Shown here: positions 37,313 to 52,300 of the stretch, piece after piece
Position numbering within the stretch: position 1 is the stretch's first letter
Layout of the letters: the number at the start of each line of letters is the position of its first letter
Assembly (NCBI GenBank): GCA_037976565.1
Contig: CP137668.1
Coordinates: forward strand, 3,244,261-3,308,260
Reading direction: 5' to 3'
DNA from: Mesocentrotus franciscanus
Lineage: Eukaryota; Echinodermata; Echinoidea; Camarodonta; Strongylocentrotidae
Length of the DNA stretch: 64,000 bases
Position numbers and translations under genes: made by a program
Notes under the pieces: generated by a model
Told to the model about the DNA's origin: nothing
The model's database searches: none
Seen by the model: the letters and a program-made list of their open reading frames with translations, nothing else

Positions 37313-40300
37313 GGCGAAAAAGAGGGGTGCGGTTTATACACGAGGGCGGTTTATACAACGTTAATTACGGTATATATACATATAAATATAGTTGAGTGAG
37401 CAATGGCAAGATCATCTTCAAGTCTCCCTAGAAGGTGGAGAGAGTGATCAAAATCCCATAGAGCTTAGCAAAATGAATAGGTAGGAGGGATGTTAACATG
37501 TTTACATTAATCATACCACATTACAAAATAAGGACATTTTATCATCATAGTATACCATCATAGATTTAGGAAACCCTAAACAAACTTAAGGAAACTAGTT
37601 CTTAGTGATTTGTTCCCTGACTGATCCTCACCTTGTCTAAGTACTCCTGTATGGAGGTGTAATCTTCTTGTGTAATCTTGCCTCGGTTGTGGGTAGGTAT
37701 CCTCTCTAGACCTTCAAGTGATATCCTCCTCTCAGAGCTAAACAAAGAGAAATAAAAGACAGACTTTGACTCAAGTGATATCCTCCTACCGTATTTGCCG
37801 GCGATAAGGCCACAGCGCCGCATAGGCCGCACCCCCAACTTTGACATTTTGTAGAGGAAAAAAAACAAAACAAAACAAAAAAAACAAAGGAAAAAAATCA
37901 AACGGACCAAAAAAATAATCGTAATTTTCTCGTAGAACACTATTTTTTTTTACAAACTGATACCAAATTCATCAATATTCTTATAAATTTACAGGAAGTT
38001 TACCTAAAAAATGATTGTATAATTTAGCAAATCTTCATCGATTTTAAGCTAGTACTGTATCGCAGGCAGATTTGGTATCCTACATACATGTATAATACCC
38101 CTACCACGATGTGCGGTGTAACACGAAATTGCGACTTTGGCTAGATGCGCAGTTGCGTTGCACAGTAGCTAGCTCCGTAACGGTCCCTTCTTTTAGTAAG
38201 TTTTACTTTTTAGCGATGCAATGGCACAAACTTAGATCTAGATCTACCGGTAGATTATGTTAGAAAATAAGTTATGAAGTTTATTTTAGACGTCATGTCA
38301 ATAATGCAACATAAAATTGTCAGTAAGATGTGTGGAGTTAATCTAGAAATGTCCTGTACCATTACTGGTATAAATCTAGTCATTGTACCGTTGGGAGTCC
38401 CATATGTGCAAAATTACGTGCTGTTTGAACAGCCGATTTTTTACTGTTGTTGCGGATTGGCCGCACCCAGACTTTTTGATATTTTCGGAAGAGAAAATAC
38501 TGCGGCCTTTACGCCGGCAAATACGGTATACAAGCTACACAAAGAGAAAGAAAAGACAGAGTTTGACTCAAGTGACATCTTCCTCTCCAAGCTACACAAA
38601 GAGAAACAAAAGACCGATTTTTATTCAGGAATCTTGAGGAGAGTCTACCCTGGCGGAAACTTGGATTTAATGAAGCATGGTAAGGAGCTCTCCATTTCTT
38701 TTGAATCAGAAAATTTTTCAGTTTTCTCCAAAGAAAATCAGCCCTATGAAAGATAGTTTGCATACCCCTCTCTGCAAAAAGACTTATTTCTTCCACAACT
38801 AAACAAAATGGCCTATTTTGTCAAAATACTCGGCACAAAACATGTAGAGATCAGCTCGCATGAGATATGTGTTCTCTATGCTACCTTTAAAATTCATAAC
38901 GTTCTTATTATCCAGATTTTGCTCAAATTTCAAAACTAACTAGATGGAACTTTAACTGCGCGCAGTCGAAAATGATGCCTCCGCCATAGAGCAATTTTAC
39001 AAACCAAAATGGAAGCAATTTTTAAAATTCAAGTTTGTTTGTAATCCATCTGTTGGTTCTTGAGATAACGTGATCACGAGCTATTTTTGCATACATAATG
39101 AGCCCTGTGATCTTTGACCTTTGACCTCATGACCCCAAAATCTAACCAGTTCATTAGCTCTGCAAGATACATACATGACCCAATTTTTGCGGTAATCCAT
39201 GAATCAGTTCTTGAGATCACGCGATCACGAGATATTTTTGCATACATAATGAGCCCTGTGACCTTTGACCTTGTGACCCCAAAATCTAATCAGTTCATTA
39301 GCTCTGCAAGATACATACATGACCCAAGTTTGGCGGTAATCCATCCATCGGTTCTTGAGATAACGCGATCACGAGAACGGGACGTACGTACGTGTGGACG
39401 GACGGACAACCAGAAAACATAATGCCTCCGGCTACTTTGTAGCGGAGGCATAAAAATAATAAAATATAGAGCAATGAATCAATTTGTTTGTTTACCCATC
39501 CTTGGTATCCTGTAGCCTATGTCCACTAGAGAGTGCAACGGCGACCGCCTCCCAAGCCTTATGAGAGTCAGGAGGAGTGAAGTCTACAAACCCTAGGAGT
39601 GTTCTGCATTGCCCAAAGATGTCTTCCCATTTCTGGTCTGGGTACACGGTGTGCCTCCCTATGGCACTGATGAGAGAAGAATGGAAATTATAAGAGTGGA
39701 ACATTTCATATGAACATGGTAGTTCTCATAAAGTTAATACATTACTGTAAAGCATGAATTCAATATTAAAGCAGACATAAAACTTTCAAATATTGATAAC
39801 AATGAGAATTTAGCCGCAAGAAACTTTGCAAATTGCAAACATTTATAATACTGTGAATCAATTCTTTTTTTAAATATTTTTAAGTAAGATGAACTTTTGC
39901 AAATTTCAACCAGTCATAATTTCACAAATATTGTATGCACACAAATTTCCTCATTTTACATTACATTACAGAACATGAAAAGAAAATACACATACAGGTA
40001 CTCTATGAAATGTTAGTGCAGCTACACTTGAATTCAACCATGTCCTAGTACCAAGAAAGAAAATAGTTCGGGTTCTGTCATTGATCTATTGTCAGCCCAG
40101 TCCCTCTCTAAATCCATGCCCTGTTTCATCAAACTTGTTTTCAATAATAAGTTTTAATAACTGTTAACAGCTACTGAAATCTTTGTATTTGATTGGCTGA
40201 GAGAAAATTTGTCATACATTTTTAAAATGTTATTATTGATAAGTAGTTTTATGACCCAGGGCCCAGGTTCAGTTTCTTTGCCACAACCAACAAATACATA

Positions 40301-43300
40301 AAGACAGTCAAGGAAGATCAAAATACAGCTACAAGGAGACAAAAAAGGCAGTCTTTATAGGCATGTGGTCTTTACAGGTATTTAAAGGTTTCATTTACAA
40401 ATGCTTTTCATGGGAGACGACAGAGACTATCTGTCTCTACACTTGTTTGATTGAAGAAGTTCTTACCATGGTCTTTTAACCTGTTGATCCATCATGCCCT
40501 TGCTGAAGGTACCGTTTATCTTGACTCCATCTCCCCAGAAACCGTTGAAGGTTCCTTCCAATACATCTCCATTGGGCAGAGTTAAGGTACCCTACAAAAT
40601 CAAATAGAAATGGAAATCAATTCAAAAGGTTGGCCAACTGCAACTGTATTTACATATACACATACATTTACTATGCTATGTCATCATCATGAAGCCTATG
40701 AAATAGGGAATGGCAATGTGAATACACATACACCCACCAGGCTTTATGATCAATTCCATTCAGTAGAAGTAAAGATTTCTTTCAGGTTCTATTTGGTATA
40801 CTACCACAACCAGGCAATGGACACTGTAAGTTGTTCACTTATATATTATTTGTTTGTTTTTGTTTGTTTATTTGTTTGTATTTGTTTCTTCCTAATGATA
40901 CTAAGATCATGTGGTCTTGTGGTCTGTTTCCACTGGTTTTACCTTTCCATTGAGTGTGGGTCCTGTAGCTAACTCCCCTTCATAGCATGTTCCATCTTCA
41001 GTGACTAGGACACCAGAGCCCTGTCAATATAAAGGATAGAAGATATAGATGAGAGATATAGTCAAACATGGTGCAGTTTCCACCTGAAGATTAAAGATAA
41101 GCTTGAGATCTGATAATGATAGAAAATAAATTCTCACAGAATCCAACAAAACTACACTGAATGTTCAAGATTACAAATAAATGATGTGTGCCAAACGATT
41201 TTGGTAGAAAAAGTATAGGGGCTGAGTAATGAGCGTAGAAAGATAAGGAAATCAAGGTAAGTAGGCCGACACCATGTGCTTAACACAGGTCGCTATGTGC
41301 AAATGAGAGTTGTGGTTTTTATTGAAGATAATTTCCAGCAAGTTTGTGTTACTTTGTTTTTATTTTACTGGTTCAAACAATCAATCTACTGCAGGATAAA
41401 CAATTCAGAATGCATTATAGCCATGTTCTCTCGACATACGATTCCCATACCAGAGCTCAAGATTAGCTTTAAGATGAGTAGTCTATACAGATCTCATTTT
41501 TTATTTCTCTTGAATAATTTTTCTCATTTAAATCTGTATTAATGGTAAACTGCCCAGAAAGACCACCTTTCCATAAAGACTATATTTCATACACAATGAT
41601 CAGTTTTTATCTTTAAAAAAATCACTTAACATGGTCAGAAACTTGAAGGTTATACAATACATTAAAAACGGGTGCAACATGTATGTAAAGAGTATAAATG
41701 GGTATAAAAGCAAAATATTCCATGCTTTGGTTTTGTTTATATTCAAGTTGTAACACAGGTAACTGTTCTCCACACAACTAAATATATTTTGCTCTTGTTC
41801 TTACTTATTGATGTACAAGTTGACATTTCTTACATGAGATCCCCTAACCACAAAAACACCTATTTCTCTATTGATGTACTAGAAAGTATTAAGATATTGA
41901 TATGCTTTCATGCTCTTTAAATGACATGAAAAAACCCTTAATTTTTTCATTCTGTAAAATGCAAGTAAAGGATAGCCAAAACATTTCGACCAGGCTTCAA
42001 CACTCACATTCACTTTGTTATGAGCAAAGACTGCCTCATAGTACAATCCACTCAGCGTAATCACTAGTCCGTTGCCATGACGATGATCATCCTGCCACAG
42101 GCCCATGTATTTCTCTCCTCGTGAGTTGTCGTCCATTACTCCGTAGCCGTGTCTCTTCCCATGGCGCCAGTTGCCAATGTAGATGTCGTGGACGGCTGCG
42201 TTGCCAATTTGGAGGGTCCCATGACCATGTTTGACACCGTCTTGGAATTCGCCTTCATAGACATCTCCATTTTGATATCTACATAGCATGATATTACATA
42301 CAATCATTATTATCTAGATAATAGGTGGACAAAGTAAATGACATACACACACGTAAAGGTACAACTGGCTTTTTTCTTTTCTATTACGTCAGAATATAAA
42401 ATAAATTAAAGGCTGGGGAAGAGCACCAGTACACGTCTGGTTGATTTATGCAACTATCACTGATATCAATAAAGCCCAATGGCAATAAAGTGGAAATAAA
42501 AATTAATTCTTCTGCACATATGTATTAGTTTGTCAATATTGCTGTTATAAACTACCCATCTACTGCATGATAAAGAATGCAAAATTAATTTAAGTCAGTT
42601 TAATGTAATTCCATTACCAGAACTCAAAGTTAGTTTTAATATGAAGATAGTGTATCAGTTAAAATACAATGGCTTACCTGAGAATCCCCACTCCATGCAT
42701 CTTTCCTTCAAGCCATTGTCCTTCAAAGATTTCTTGTTTGGTTGGGTCAGGTCCAGGCACCGTAAATACTCCATGTCTGATACACAAAGGCAATATAAAA
42801 TGGAATATCAACAACCTCATTGGAAGAATAAATGCTATTCATAGGACTTCCAAAGTTTGGATAAGTTGGGATTACAACTTTGACAAAGAAAACTTTTAAC
42901 AGGACAGTTTCACAGCACTATCAAGTATCAATTTAGAATAATATCAAAGAATAGCTTGAAATAAAAAAAATACTAAAGTTTTTTTTGTCTTGCACTTGTC
43001 ATAAAAATGAACAAACATCAAGCTGAAATCAAAGTTATCAAACAGACATCATCAACAGGAACTAAATGTAAATGTGGTGACACATTTTTTTATTATTTAA
43101 AAAAAACAAAAAGATTCTGCCATCCTAATTAATAATTATATTGAAGCTTCATAAACACACCTTGCAGTCATATGGTTCATAGTCGGCTCCTGTAACATCA
43201 ACCTATGAACATAATACTAACACATAACCAGAATGACAACTGTTGCATATTAAATGCAGTGAAGAGTCATTGCCTATAGTACTGGAAACATCTTTAGAGA

Positions 43301-46300
43301 TTCATATGTTCATAGTTGATCAAGTAGGAACCAGCAAGGATTGGAATTGAAAATGGCAAAATTCCCTCTTATGTAACTCTCAATTGAAACTAAAAGTGTA
43401 ATACTTACCCATGCTGCACACCTTGAACAAAGTTTCCTGTGTATTTCTTTCCATCAGGCCATCGTAATATTCCCCTGAAATAAAAAAAAATTAAAAAGGA
43501 GTCCAAATTTACATCATGATTACAAGATTTTCTGAATAATTACTCTTGTTTTCCTTCCACTATTTGTTCCAACCATAACACTAACAAATTTGTAGCATAT
43601 TATTTAATATAAGAAAAAGAGAAATATCTGTAAGTGGGGGGTGATTCAACATTTCCTGTAAGCTTCATTTTGTCATAACTATAGCAGTAGGACTTGGGAT
43701 GCAATTCTGCCTTCATAGGCTTAGGAATGGGGTTACGGTTAGGTGCATTGTTGGGTCCAGGGTTACAGGCAGAAATCAGACTCATGTTAGAAACTAAATT
43801 TAGAGTATTTGTCACTACTGCATGCATTCTTCATCAGGGGCGGCGATTTCTTTTCATGACCGGGGGACGAAATGCAAGAGACGAGGAGCAGTGGCGTAAT
43901 GAGCAAAAACATTTGGGGGGACAAAAAAATCCGCATCACCATCACTCATGTTACAAGCAGGCCCAGCGAACGTTTTCAAAGTGGGAGAGGGGGGCTAAAG
44001 TATTTTGATCAGGTAGAGCAAAGTGAGTGAGGCAAGTGGATCGTAATTGTTGTGGGCCCGGTCCAGGGGCAAAGCCCTGGCGGGGGTCAAGGGGCGGAGC
44101 CCCATGAAGCTCAGAGGTTTTAAGCATTTAATAACGGTGAGATGAGCATCCAGGGGGCAAAGCCCCCGGAAGCTCACAGGGTTTTAGGCATTTAACTACG
44201 GTCAGATGAGCATATTTTACTACCTTATTTGTGACACTGGCATGCAGGTCACTAATTGGAGTGGGGTCCCCAGACGCTCAGGGGTTTTAGGCATTAAATT
44301 ACGATCAGATGAGCATCCAGGGGCCTGCCTTAGGGTCCTCGGTGGGATCCAGGGGGCAGAGCCCCCGGAAGCTCATGGAAAATCATGCCATTTAAACAAA
44401 ATTTGTATAAAAACAAGCACAGTACTTTTGTCACACTTCACTTTTCTACAATATTTACTTGTACATTTTGAAGGATATTATGCGAGGGAGCGTAGCTACC
44501 GGCGAAAATTTTGCATTTTAATTTGTCTAAACGCTGCACTCTTGGGCCCTCCAAAGCCTAAAAGTGGCTTGCAGTCTTTAGTCAGTATTTGCTATACATT
44601 TTTTGTGTACACTTTTTCAAATTTTCAGGGGGGGACGAACCCCCCCTAAAAAAATTGAAGGGGGGACGTGTCCCCCCCGTCCCCCCCGGGATCGCCGCCC
44701 CTGTTCTTCATACATTCTTAACTAGAAAATAGTCAATGGTTATGGTTTCTGATGTCTACTTCCCAAATAGTATCCATATCACTCCAATATAGCTATAGCT
44801 AAACATGACATCTTGAAGTTCTTGCATTCTGAAGAAAGAAAAATAATTTATTTCTTTTTAGTAACTCACTTTCCATTGCATTTTCCATTCAGCCAAGTCC
44901 CTTCGTAGACTGCGTCTTTGTGCACCGCTGCTGAGCTGAATGCATGTCGCCCTTGTCTCGTTCGTTTCGGTGGTACCTAAACACGAATAAGAACCAAAAC
45001 TGGATTGCTTCAACCAGTTTACACCAGGATGAAGATACAACTATTCCTTGCAAAAATGACTACCGGTATTCATAAAAGTCTATGCTCTCTGTGATAAAGC
45101 ATACATGTACATAGATGTTCATGGGTATAAAACATTGTAGAGTAATCACATATACATCACTCAAATCATGACCTTTGGTTATTTCATGTGTATCACTAAT
45201 GGGCAAACCATACCTGACCAAAGCATATTTGAAGAGTAAATATTGGAGTATAGTTCTTAAATATAAGATTGCTTGAAACACTGTTTTTTCACACACATAC
45301 ATGTAATTCTGCTAAGGATATTACGATTATGTCTGAGCTTTACTTAAACAAAATTAAGAGTAGTGGGTTCGATTTTAGCAAGGAATGTCAAAAAAGGAAG
45401 TTCTTGTCAAATTACAAGCATGGTCATCACCACATACTTCCATTTTTTCCTCTATGTATGTGGACATTCTCTTCTATCAGTCTAGTATTAGTGCCTTCAT
45501 TAAGGAAATGATTCAGAATATTACCATGCAAATAACTGGTAAACAAACAATCTTAATAGACAGTGATATATTGCATCTACTGGGACAAGTATTTCCTATT
45601 TCTAGGATTATTAGTCAGCAGCATCAATGCCACTGCTTTATTGAATTCAATAAAAACTGTAGAACCAGACACCTCTCCTACACAAAATGTTTGCAAATTG
45701 TGCACAAGTCACAGTTGTGCACTGAAATCCGGCAAAGATTTTTGCTGCGTGCGAAAATAGCCATCCATAATAATTTGCGATAGTTTCATGCCGTGACTGG
45801 TTTGACAGTAGATTTGTGCTTACTTTCTGGAAAGCTCCATCCCTCTGTGTGTTGTCAGGACTAGGGCTCTTCTGATTGGCCGTGAGGCTCTTCTGATTGG
45901 TCGTGAGGATAGAGTCAATGGCTTGATTGATGGACCATAACCATTCGGCTTTCTCAACAGGAGAGGGCGCCTGCAATACTAACGACTCCTCTGGCATATT
46001 CAGCTGTATTGCATTTCTGGTAATAAAGAAGATGGATCAGTAAATATTAATAAAGAGTTATGATATCACAATGATTGATAGAAAGTCCAAGAGATCATAT
46101 CAGACATGATACAGCATGTAGTGAAAGAACTGTCATAGCAGCAGATAATACAAGTGTATGTAAAATGTAGGACTTTATACGGATCTTTTTATCCTTAATC
46201 TGCATTATTATGTTATTAAAAAATTGAAATTAAAATTTGTTTTATTCCCTTGTTATTGTGACATAAGGAATACATTAATCTGTACTTTATTCAACTAATG

Positions 46301-46351
46301 AAAGAGAGAAAGTAAGAATAAATAGGGAGAGAGAGGAGGTAAAGAGAGAAG

Positions 46352-46388
<37 letters not shown>

Positions 46389-49300
46389 GTAAGAGAGACA
46401 TATAATACTCACGTGACTTGGTCTGTGTCAGGAATAGGTTCAGCCCATACTAAGGCCAAGCTGAATATTTGATGATTAGAGAACTGTAACCAAAAGTAAG
46501 GCCAAAAAGATAAATCAATCTTCAAAAATAATGAAATTCTGAAAGGTATGCTGACATATCATAAAAGGCTAGACTGACCGAAAGATACATCTACCCATAC
46601 TTGCACAATGAACAAAGCAGTGTTTGGTATTATTTCATTCTGTACACTGTAAAGAAATTTCATGTTTTATTCCTTTGCTCTTGTAAAGCAGTGCTTGAAG
46701 TAACAGTAACAAATAAATAACCCTGGTTGAATATAGATAACAGATTATCCCACATGTACACTAAAACAATCCCAAACAATATCTATGACATTTTTCTTTT
46801 AATTTCCTACATCTTTCCCTTACATTATTCACTTTTAGTTATTTTGGATTTTAAATTTATGAATACAATGATTAAATATAGGTCCTTCTTGAGCCCGTAA
46901 ACAGCAGTTGATCTCAATGATTTACAAGTCCAATTAAGAATATGACTACACCAACTAAAGCAACAACTTCATTGTCACCGACATCATGCATACAAAGGAT
47001 TACTGAGACAGAAAAATTACTATAACACGTGCTTACACAGCTTACACATACATTCCTTTAGATAAGGATTTTCCAGACTCAAAGCAGTAGAGCTAAAAAC
47101 CTAGCATGAATCTGATGCTTAATAATGTGGTACTGTTTTTACATTTCCATACTATTGCTCGATTTTGATTGATTTTGATTGATTTTGATTGATTTTAATT
47201 GATTTTGATTGATTTTGATTGATTTTGATTGCTTTTGATTGATTTTGATTGATTTTGAATGATTTTGATTGATTGTACACCTGGTCTGATGTCAATCTTG
47301 ATCAGCAATTTTTAGCAAATACAACATGTAGTATCTCTATAAATGAAGTTGATAAATTTTAATAATAATAATAATAATAATACTAGGTCCATTTATATAG
47401 CGCAGCCACTATATGAATATACTCTACTGCGCTAAAGTATAATTAAAAAAGAAAACAAGTATTCTTTTCAAAAGTTTTGCTTAAATGCCTTCTTTCCATC
47501 TTAACATCAATATAAAATATTGGTCTACATCTTTCATCAGATTCATACAACAGACTACATCTGGAAATTCCCTTTACAATAACAATAAAACATAAAACAT
47601 GAACATACAAAGTCAAGAAGTGAGGTATTACCACTCCAAAACCCTGAGTGCATTTGAAATTGTGGAAAGAATTTGAATGATTTAGAACCCTTTGTAAACC
47701 ACACTTTAAATATAATATCTTTTCATGATGCTTCAATTAATTGCATATCATAAAACCACAATATCATGAGCCAATTGTAAAAGAATTGTTGAGCAAAGCA
47801 CTTCAGACCAAATCCCTGAGGTGTCTATGCTTGCATTTGATTTAGCATGACATGCTATTAAATGTACCTTTTCACTTCAAGAAGTTGTATGATAAATGAA
47901 AATCTGAAGTTGTGACAAGGTTTTCAACACAAAAAGAATAAAGAAATGAAGTGCATCTACATGTACATGTAGTTGGTCATGTACATGTGCAATGTAAACT
48001 AAGCATGTGAATGTGAAAGAAACCATTCTCATCATGCACTCTACTCTTAAGAATGAACTAAACTTGATTTAACTAGGCCCTGTGGCATAAACACCATAAA
48101 TACAAGCCAAAGTTTATAGATTAGTCCACAAAAGAAAAGAAGGCTTTCCTGTAAAAATGGGGACTTTGAATGACTGATTTTTAGTTGCATTTCAAGGTAT
48201 CATGCAACTGATTGCGACAGTTAAGCCGTAGCACCCTGCAGACAGTGTTGACTAAATCTTTTTACTGATATAAAACCACCTACGTATCAATCTGGTGACT
48301 TGGCAAGACAGGATTTTAGGATTTTGGAATAGATAATGAACATCATGCATCTGGATTCTTGTAACTGGTATCAATAGCACTAACATTTAATGGACACAAA
48401 AGACAACATTTGAATCAATATAAATAAGTGAAGCTAGCAAACTAAATCATTACATCATTTTCAAACTTGATACTTATTTACACCACACAAAGCCTACCGG
48501 TACTACAAAAACAATCTACCTTTTGTGGCTCAGGCGCTCTTTGCATAGTAGGTAGAGCTACTTTTGCGTCGTCCTTTGGTGTTAAATTATTTAAATAATA
48601 AGTAGCAAAAAAGGGCATGAATAAAATGTGAAATGCAATGATATGCTAACACAGTATATTGTGTCTCCATAAGCTCTAGATGTTACAAAGGTTACATTTC
48701 TTCTTCCAAGCAAATGCAGTCTTTATCCAAAATTGCATAATATCCCTTTTCATCACAGATTTGAATTATAAATTTGTTACGGCCCTATTTACACAGTTCA
48801 AAGAAAAGGAGGTGGTATTAACTGACAGCAATCCTATGTTCTAAATGTACATTTTCATGGGTAATAATGAAACAAGGGAAACGCTCTTGGCGGTCTCGCC
48901 TGCATTACGCAATTCGATATGATGACAAATTGAGATTGGGACATTATTCATAGGCAGGGTGGCCCATTAGCAGGCCCCCTCCCCACAAAAAATGAAATCC
49001 TCTGAATATAATCAGCATTTTGAAGTGAATATTGAATAAGAATCATGGGAAGAATTATTTACTATTATTTGTACCAAGATTGATAACTTTCATGAATATG
49101 AACAAATAAAAAAAAAATTGATTTATTAATTCTCATATTAAGTTGTGAAAAACATAATCCAAGTCTACTGACCTAAAATTACCTTTGACCTTGACTTTGT
49201 GACCTGGAATTTGTGTCATATGATTTGTGATACTTGATTACCCTTGGGTACAAGTTTCATGGAATTTGAATACCGGTAAACACTTTTGAAATTATGCTAA

Positions 49301-52300
49301 AAATTCAAAATCTTGATGTTGATGCCACAACAAAGTCTAAGTTTGCAGACTTGAAATGACATTTGACCTTGACTTTGTCACCTAAAAGACTAATCACATG
49401 ATTGGTGATACTTGATAACCCTTATGTTCAAGTTTCATGGAATAAGAATGTATACTTTCAAAATTATGATAACAATTAAAAATCTTAACCTGATGCCACA
49501 ACAAAGTCTAAGTTTGCAGACTTGAAATGACATTTGACCTTGACTAAGTGACCTGAAATTCTACTCACATGATTGGAGATACTTGATAACCCTTTAGTCC
49601 AAGTTTCATTGAATAAGAACTTATACGTTCAAAATTATATTAAAAATTCAAAAACTTAACCTTGGTTAAGGTTTTGATGTTGACGCCGCCGCCGCCACCA
49701 GAAAAGCAGCGCCTATGTCTCGCTTTTTGCTACACAAAAAATGATAATCCTAAAATATGAATAGTTCATCTAAGTGAATGCATTATCAGGAATTATCCTT
49801 CCAACTTCAAAAACAAGGTACATGTAATATATTTTAAAAAATCAGGAATAGGTAAGCAAACACTGCATCCCTTTATGTGAAAGTTCACACCTTCATCCAC
49901 AATCTGTGGATTTCTGTTTAGTAATTAAGTGTTACTAACATTATGAATGCAACATCAAATTAGAATTCTAATGTGATACACAAATTTAATTTCTTTGTTC
50001 ACTCCCACGTCACCTCACAGCCATGAACCAAGATGGACATGGGCATTAAAAGCTACCCCTTTTTTGGGAGTTTACTCACATAGGCATGAACCAAGATATC
50101 ATTGAAGAGCAGAAACCAATGAGTTGAGAGTCGTTTGGCGTTGGCAAGCTGCAGGGGCTTGGTACGACTATCACGGAGCAGTCGCCTGTCTGGAGATTTG
50201 ATGGATTCCTGAGAGAAAAAGACTTATTATTTATCCTACCTTGTGGACAACAAGCAAGAACTATGAGATGTACATGTATGTCAAAGTATTTACTAGGTCC
50301 TACATAAAGGGAGGCGTTAAAGCCCAGTGGTTAAACTTTTCACTGGGGATTCAAATATGGTACCAACGTCCTTTGGCAAGACACTAATCTACATTTGCCC
50401 CTCTTGGCCCATTAGGATGAGTTCCTAGAATGCACTATGAACTGAAGTTACTGGAGCTAAAGCTTGATGAAGATTTCCAAAGCTTTTTCAGTGTCTAGAA
50501 AAGTTGTATGATATTGGTAATATAGGGTTTAATTCATGTACAGTCAACCCTGCTTTAGAGACCACCTGTATACACAGGCCACCTGTCTACAGAGACCACA
50601 TTTTTTGCTTCCCTTGAAAATGGTTTCTCATTGAAACATGTACTAAAGGAACCTGTACATAAAGACCACCTTCCTATAAAGACCACTTTTCTTGTCTCAC
50701 TTTTGTGTTTCTTTATAGACAGGTTTCACTGTATATCATCCTAACCAAAGGAGTCGTTTCAAAGGTATTCCATGCATCTATCAACACCCATTTCATCTTG
50801 CTTTGTCACAGCAGGTTTCCTGTTGATGTTCTCAACTTACAGCTAACTTGGCAGGGCAAGACTCCCAGAAGGTCCTTGTGTCATCAGCATCAGATTGCTT
50901 CTTCTCCACCATCTTCTTTAGTTCTTCCCATGATGCACTACACTCATCAAGCAGACTATACTCACCAGAGTCCTGTTAAAGATATGAAAACAAAACTATT
51001 ATTGAGCTTTCATGCAGTAAAATAGCACATCTTTTCAATTAAAGCATAGTAATTCTTCTAATTTTCTTTTTAAAATGTGTATATAAATGTATGCTTTGAA
51101 TGTACAATTACTGCAGTCAAATGAATTGAAATAACATTTAAGTTTGTTTCACATATAAAATATGTGTAAAATAGTTCATAAATGGTTTATAATCGATAGA
51201 AATAAAGTGCATATACATTAAAAGTAGCATCTATTTGGAAATTGAAGAATACACATACATATTTAGGAACCAAAACTTATCTTAAAATAAAGCATGTTGT
51301 GAGTTCAGAGATTCAGAAATGTCAGACATGTTTATTATGGACAAACATATACTAGACACACTTGCCTCTTAGGTACATAATCCAAGGGTTTTAACCTGAA
51401 TATGAGGCAGTTTTGTTTAGTAGAATAAAAACTGTATGAAATGTATGTTACCTCCGGATAGTAGTCTCTGAGTTTGGTGAGTAGATATGAGTATGTCTTG
51501 ATTCTATCCAACGGTAACTTCATAGCCATCCTAAGAGGTGCTCCATACACTGTTGGTTTCTCTTCATTTAATACTTCTGCAAACACAGCATCATGCTTAG
51601 CCAAGGCATCACTACAAGTAAAACAGACAATACAGTACACACAATCTCAAGTTAATATCATGATGGAAAATCAACTCAAGTTCAAGTCGACATTAATTTC
51701 ATTCATTAATATTTAACAGATCACAAAATAATAATGCATTAATGAGGAGACAACTTATAAAGGCAACAAGCTTATTGGTGCTGCCACAAAAAGAAACAAA
51801 GAAACAAACATGACAAATGAATATAAATACAGGGAATACAGAGAAGCAAAACAAAGTCAAACAATAAAAAGTGAGAGAAAAGCCTGATCATAAATATAGA
51901 GTAAAGTAAGAATTATAAGTATTCTATATTGGTGATTTTTAACCTCCTTTTGAAGACATTTAGGGAAGGACTGCAAGAAGAACGATTTAAGCCAGTTTCT
52001 CTTAAAATGCAATACCAACACCAGAACTCCAGATTATACAGAACTGTCAAAAGTAGATGGAGGTTTGTGCATAATTCTACTTCTAGGAGAAAAAAAATAC
52101 CTCATCATACATGAAGTTTGCCTATATTACTAGATATACAATAAAATTGGCTTCTCAGAAAGAAAGAAAAAAATTCTTGAAAACACAATTGATTTTGGGG
52201 GTCTTACTTGGCAACTTTTCCTAGGTGGGTGAATCCTGTGATAGTAATGAAATCACAGACAGCGTTGGCATATTCCTGGAAGAGCTGGATGTAGCGACCA

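Noticed and set aside
48531..48584. Possible extra ALS2 exon of 54 nt on the minus strand (open frame, GTAGA donor)
   Set aside because: There is no pyrimidine tract at the acceptor, and w10 and w11 already join to a continuous PH sequence (HAY then FSNHQ).
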